Positions 60,218 through 64,000 of a stretch of DNA of 64,000 bases are shown here, piece after piece. Under the pieces are notes generated by a model, which was given only the letters and a program-made list of their open reading frames with translations, ran no database searches and had not been told where the DNA came from. The translations under genes and the position numbers were made by a program. Where the stretch lies: assembly GCA_964542475.1 (NCBI GenBank), contig CAZIUL010000010.1, forward strand, positions 1-64,000. Direction: 5' to 3'. The DNA is from CAZIUL01 sp964542475 (GTDB lineage Bacteria > Planctomycetota > B15-G4 > CAYZWU01). Every line of letters starts with the position of its first letter. Positions within the stretch are counted from its first letter, which is position 1.

Positions 60218-61225
60218 TCATCCTCCTGTGGGTAGATCGGGCTCCTCTCGGCCCGGTTCTGTATAAAGACCCGGCTTGCCGCCCCTCACTTCGCAGGCGT
60301 AACCGTCTCCATCCTCGGTGCACAAAAGCGCTGCCATGCACCCGGCTTTGTCGGCAAGCTCTTCGAACCTGTCAAGACCCGCCACCAGCATCGCGCTCGA
60401 CCATGCATCGGCGAGCACGGCTTTATTGCTCACCACGGCTGTAAGCGCGGCTCCTTGTGCGGGCTCCCCGGTGCGGGGATCCATGACATGCCCGATGGTT
60501 ACACCGTCTTGCACGAAAGAGCGGCCGTGGGGAGCGGACACCGACAAAGCGCATCCGTCGAGTTCAACAGTCTTGAGAACCCCGCCGGCCCCTGCAGGGC
60601 TCCTCACGGCAACCCTCCACCCCCGCCCGTCCGGCATCGATCCGAACGCGGCAACGGTGCTGGTTCCGCCGTGGATCAGGGCGGCCTCCACCCCTGCCTC
60701 TTGCAGGACCGCACACGCCCTGTCCAGGGCAAAGCCCTTTGCAACGGCTCCGAAATCGAGATGCATTCCCGGTTTTGCAAACCTGACCGTTAGCTTACGC
60801 TCATCGAGATCGAGAAGTTCAAATCCCACGACCTCCTTTTCATCCTTCGGAACGAGTGCCGCATTGCCTACATCGTCAGGCGCATCGCCGCGAAAACCCC
60901 AGGCTCGCATCAGCGGCCCCACGGTCACGTCAAAAGCCCCCCCGCTTTTTGAGCTCACCTCGCGGCAAAGAACAAAGAGATCGAACAGGTCGGGATCGAC
61001 CGGTACCGGCTTGGAAAACGCCCGTCGGTTCAGGTACGAAAGAAAGCTGTGCCGCACGAACAGATCCAGCATGGAATCGAGCTGTTCGATCTCGCCCAGC
61101 GCCGCTTCTCCGGCGGAACGAAGCTCCGTTTCATTTCCACCGACGAGCATTGCTTCGAACCGCGTGCCCATGGCGTAGGCTGCCAGACGCAGCACATGAT
61201 GCTCTTGGCAATGCTTCGGGCTCAA
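60218..61225 (-). CDS. apbE: FAD:protein FMN transferase ApbE
   Basis: A 335-residue protein with the ApbE hallmarks: YAMGTRFEAML, FDVTVGPLMRAWGF, HLDFGAVAKGFALDRA and HVMDPRTGEPAQG. ApbE attaches FMN to Thr/Ser of target proteins, normally in the periplasm. No signal peptide or lipobox is present here, so the enzyme may work in the cytoplasm. It starts with TTG, seven bases after GGGAGGAG. It lies between two Gfo/Idh genes; the target protein is not evident in the window. Confidence 0.9.
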   Translation of the reverse strand: MSPKHCQEHHVLRLAAYAMGTRFEAMLVGGNETELRSAGEAALGEIEQLDSMLDLFVRHSFLSYLNRRAFSKPVPVDPDLFDLFVLCREVSSKSGGAFDVTVGPLMRAWGFRGDAPDDVGNAALVPKDEKEVVGFELLDLDERKLTVRFAKPGMHLDFGAVAKGFALDRACAVLQEAGVEAALIHGGTSTVAAFGSMPDGRGWRVAVRSPAGAGGVLKTVELDGCALSVSAPHGRSFVQDGVTIGHVMDPRTGEPAQGAALTAVVSNKAVLADAWSSAMLVAGLDRFEELADKAGCMAALLCTEDGDGYACEVRGGKPGLYTEPGREEPDLPTGG

Positions 61226-61315
61226 ACGATCGCTCCTCCCGTGTCAGTTCGGGCGGTTTTACTTTACAGACCATCCATCGGTCCGGGCACGCGGTGACAA
61301 AGCCGTCTAAACCGT

Positions 61316-62635
61316 CTAGATCGCCCGCGCGGTCCAGTTCACCGGATCGAAATCAAAAGCGCTCCCTTCCCACATCGAGCGGGTGGCAAGATCAACGATT
61401 ACCATAACCTTTGCAGCGTGCTTCACAGGTGACACAGGCTCGTTTCTCGTGCGCACGCAGTCCAGGAAATCGGAGCGTATCGCGTTGTGAGGATCCATGC
61501 CCTCGAACCTCTCCCTGGCCTCGTCCACCTCGTCCACAAAAAGCGCTTCGGGGCGCATGATCATGTCTGAGGAGCTCAAGTAGATCGTGCCCTTGTGCCC
61601 GCGGATCATCGGCTCGATGCCCTGCTCGTTGCACGTTGAGCCCGCAACGATCATGGTGTGCCCTTTTTCGAACTGCGCGGTGATGTTTACCTGGTCGTGG
61701 TTCTCCATGGCCTTGTCTATGTAGTGCCCGCCGGTCGCGGTCACCCTGACAGGCCATCCCGCGTCCACAGCCATCATCAGCGGAGTCATCATGTGAACCA
61801 GAAGATCGCCGATGATGCCGGTGGAGAACTTCTTGTACCTTCGCCAGCGGAAGTAGACCTGGGGATTCCAGGGCTGGAGCCCGAGAGGGCCGCACCACGC
61901 TTCCCAGTCGAGCGCGGGCCCGGGCACGATGTCCGGATCGATCCCGTAGTAGAGCCACTCGCCGTCCCTGGAGTTTCTACAGTAAGATGTCTGGCTGAAG
62001 GTCGGATGGCCAATCCCGCCGTCAGCGATCAGCTTTTGGGCAGCCACGTACCTGGGATAGGTCATGTACTGGGTGCCCACCTGCACGAAGTTCTTGCTCT
62101 TCATGCTGGCCCGGTAAAGCCTGAACGATTCGTCGAGCCTCAGGGTCATCGGCTTTTCAACGTACACATCCTTGCCTGCATCGAGCGCATCGATCGCCAT
62201 CTGTGCGTGCCAGTGCTCGGGCGATGCGATGAGTACACAGTCGATTCCCTTGTCATCGAGAAGCTCTCTGTAGTTCTTGTACGCCTTGACCTCGCAGCCC
62301 TGCCTTTCCGCACAGGCCGCCTGATTGCTTTCGAGTTTGGGAACCGCCACATCACACACAGCAGTGATCCTCACGTTCTCAATCCCTTTTTCAGCCAACC
62401 CCATGAAAGCGCGAAGGTGCGCGCTGCCCATGCCGCCGGTGCCGATCAGCCCGAGGTTCACTCTTTCGTTCGGACCTCCGGGGGCTTTTTTGATTTCGCC
62501 GCCCTCCTGGGCCCGGGCTTTTGAGCCAACCGCGTAGGAACCCATCATTGCACCCGCTGCTGTCGCGGCCGTGGATTTGAAAAAATCGCGGCGGGTTTTT
62601 CCGCCGGAACCAATGTTCTTTTTACATTCCTTCAT
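61316..62635 (-). CDS. TAT-exported Gfo/Idh/MocA oxidoreductase
   Basis: A 439-residue protein. TAT signal: KTRRDFFKSTAATAAGAMMG. Rossmann motif NLGLIGTGGMGSAHL. Catalytic motif VYVEKPMTLRLDESF with the Lys present. The rest is the usual alpha/beta C-domain with a family insert (GPALDWEAWCGPLGLQPWNP) common in planctomycete and Verrucomicrobia exported members. It probably oxidises a sugar in the periplasm with bound NAD(P). It is the first gene of a minus-strand group with apbE and the EAP variant. Confidence 0.9.
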   Translation of the reverse strand: MKECKKNIGSGGKTRRDFFKSTAATAAGAMMGSYAVGSKARAQEGGEIKKAPGGPNERVNLGLIGTGGMGSAHLRAFMGLAEKGIENVRITAVCDVAVPKLESNQAACAERQGCEVKAYKNYRELLDDKGIDCVLIASPEHWHAQMAIDALDAGKDVYVEKPMTLRLDESFRLYRASMKSKNFVQVGTQYMTYPRYVAAQKLIADGGIGHPTFSQTSYCRNSRDGEWLYYGIDPDIVPGPALDWEAWCGPLGLQPWNPQVYFRWRRYKKFSTGIIGDLLVHMMTPLMMAVDAGWPVRVTATGGHYIDKAMENHDQVNITAQFEKGHTMIVAGSTCNEQGIEPMIRGHKGTIYLSSSDMIMRPEALFVDEVDEARERFEGMDPHNAIRSDFLDCVRTRNEPVSPVKHAAKVMVIVDLATRSMWEGSAFDFDPVNWTARAI

Positions 62636-62844
62636 TTCATACCTCGCTTTTCAAGCATGACAAATACGACAACAGAGCCGCTCGAATCCGGGCACACAGA
62701 TGCAGGGCATCCGCCCAAAAGATTATTTATATGAAAAAGAAAATCTCGTGTCAAACACGCAGTACAGAGGCCGGCCCTTGCCATCTGTTTTTCGGCTGAC
62801 TATCATATCCGGGTTCGTTTTTACCTCTGTTGGAGGAACTAGCA

Positions 62845-64000
62845 TTGAAAGAGATCAGAATCGGCATGATCGGCTACGCATTCATGGGCAAGGCCCACAG
62901 CAACGCATACCGGCAGGTCTCCAGGTTCATGTCACCGAAAATAAAACCCGTGATGAAGGTGATCTGCGGGCTTTACAAGGACGAGGCCCGTGAGGCGGCC
63001 GACCGCTTCGGGTGGGAGGAAAGCACGGATTCCTGGAGAGAGGTAGTGGCAAGAGACGATATCGACATGATAGACATCGCCGCACCGGGCAACCTGCACC
63101 TCCCCATCGCCCTGGCAGCCGCCGGGGCTGGAAAACACATCTTCTGCGAAAAACCTCTGGCCAACACGCTGAAAGAGGCGAAGGAGATGCGCGATGCTGT
63201 TGTGAAAGCCCGTGTGAAAAACATGGTGGGTTTTAACTACCGCCGCGTGCCGGCGGTGGCGCTCGCCAGGGAGATGCTGGAGAAGAAACGGCTCGGGCGG
63301 ATCTTCCACTTCAGGGCGACCTATCTCCAGGACTGGATAATAGATCCCGAGTTCCCGCTGGTCTGGAGGCTCCGGAAGAAGCTGGCAGGGTCTGGCCCGC
63401 ACGGCGACCTGAACGCCCACATAATCGATATTGCCAACCACCTCGTGGGCAACATCAAGGATGTCGTTGGAATGGACACCACATTCATCAAGGAGAGGCC
63501 GCTGGAAAGCGGAGAAGCCGGGGCAGGGCTGAAGGGCAGGAAGGGCAAAAAACGGGGCAGAGTGACCGTGGACGATGCAACACTGTTTCTTGCGCGGTTC
63601 AGCTCGGGCGCTCTTGGCTCGTTCGAAGCAACGCGTTTCGCGCAGGGAAGGAAAAACCACAACCGTTTCGAGATCAACGGTGAAAAGGGCAGCATCGCGT
63701 TCAACTTCGAGCGCATGAACGAGCTGGAATACTTCGATGCGACTCAGCCCCGCAAGGTGCAGGGCTGGAACACAATCCTGGTGACCGAAGATATCCACCC
63801 CTATGTTGCGCCGTGGTGGCCGCCCGGGCACATCCTCGGATACGAGCACACATTTGTGCACGAGATGTACGACTTTTTAAACTGCATCGCAACGCGTAAA
63901 AAGGCTTCGCCCGACTTCTCAGAAGGCTTGACGAACCAGCGCGTTCTCGAAGCGGTCTCGCTTTCAGCGAAAAAGAAACGGTGGGTCAAGCTTTCGGAAA
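62845..64000 (+). CDS. Cytoplasmic Gfo/Idh/MocA oxidoreductase (cut by window end)
   Basis: At least 385 residues, running off the right edge without a stop. No TAT signal, so probably cytoplasmic. The N-terminus IRIGMIGYAFMGKAHSNAYR and catalytic IFCEKPLANT resemble sugar dehydrogenases of the levoglucosan/inositol dehydrogenase branch. HGDLNAHIIDIANHLVG provides the His/Asp of the active site. The start is TTG at 62845, seven bases after GGAGGA; the next ATG is seven codons further inside the first beta strand. It is divergent from the TAT-type Gfo/Idh gene. Confidence 0.88.
   Translation, partial: MKEIRIGMIGYAFMGKAHSNAYRQVSRFMSPKIKPVMKVICGLYKDEAREAADRFGWEESTDSWREVVARDDIDMIDIAAPGNLHLPIALAAAGAGKHIFCEKPLANTLKEAKEMRDAVVKARVKNMVGFNYRRVPAVALAREMLEKKRLGRIFHFRATYLQDWIIDPEFPLVWRLRKKLAGSGPHGDLNAHIIDIANHLVGNIKDVVGMDTTFIKERPLESGEAGAGLKGRKGKKRGRVTVDDATLFLARFSSGALGSFEATRFAQGRKNHNRFEINGEKGSIAFNFERMNELEYFDATQPRKVQGWNTILVTEDIHPYVAPWWPPGHILGYEHTFVHEMYDFLNCIATRKKASPDFSEGLTNQRVLEAVSLSAKKKRWVKLSE

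Overview
This window comes from a Gram-negative, flagellated bacterium of roughly mid-50s percent GC. P- and L-ring genes (flgI, flgH), lipoproteins and a YbgC thioesterase indicate an outer membrane. TAT-exported Gfo/Idh/MocA oxidoreductases, a ThuA-DUF1080 fusion, a terpenoid-cyclase-toroid protein and a CxxCH membrane protein are a gene set typical of Planctomycetes/PVC and neighbouring uncultured phyla such as Hydrogenedentes. The exact phylum cannot be fixed from the sequence alone.

Layout. (1) 0.1-1.9 kb: a GH109-like oxidoreductase and a YbgC thioesterase, both minus strand. (2) 2.1-10.8 kb, plus strand: the export-gate operon fliO-P-Q-R-flhB-flhA, a small membrane ORF where flhF/flhG often lie, fliA (sigma-28), then four small or secreted proteins of unknown role. 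(3) 11.0-11.4 kb, minus: a FlgM-like anti-sigma candidate with a good sigma-28-type promoter. (4) 11.8-26.1 kb, plus: fliK-flgD-flgE, then flgF-G-A-H-I-J-N-K-L and a small protein with a FliE-like C-terminus. (5) 26.1-28.6 kb, minus: a toroid-repeat protein and an HTH protein. (6) 28.8-46.9 kb, minus: one long operon read from right to left. It runs from two periplasmic TPR proteins through a cytosolic histidine kinase and a sigma-54 activator to flgB-flgC-fliE-F-G-H-I-J, a MotE/YlxF-like gene, motA, two motB-type genes, fliL-M-N, and an intrinsic terminator. (7) 47.2-53.2 kb: glycosyltransferases, a LETM1-like protein, a double WaaP/RIO-type kinase and a hydrolase-fold lipoprotein lacking its serine. 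(8) 53.3-55.4 kb: serA-serC. (9) 55.4-64 kb: ThuA-DUF1080, an MFS permease, a haem-motif membrane protein, ApbE and three Gfo/Idh proteins, the last cut by the window end.

How it fits together. Regions 2-6 encode almost a whole flagellum: export gate, ATPase, MS/C ring, rod, hook, junction, stator and the regulators FliA, a FlgM-like protein and an FlgS/FlgR-like pair. Flagellin, fliD, fliS, flhF and flhG are not here. The unusual parts are two TPR proteins at the head of the long operon (possible stator scaffold or collar), two consecutive MotB-type genes, and a second FliE-like protein. Region 9 looks like a carbohydrate-oxidation module, perhaps acting through 3-keto glycosides.

Non-coding structure includes a 181-bp palindromic repeat (two full copies and one internally deleted copy), a GGGGCGAA-type palindrome in two copies, a REP-like 22-mer in two copies, a 39-bp-period tandem repeat in the leader of the long operon, and candidate sigma-28 and sigma-54 promoters. 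No tRNA, rRNA, CRISPR array or insertion sequence was recognised.
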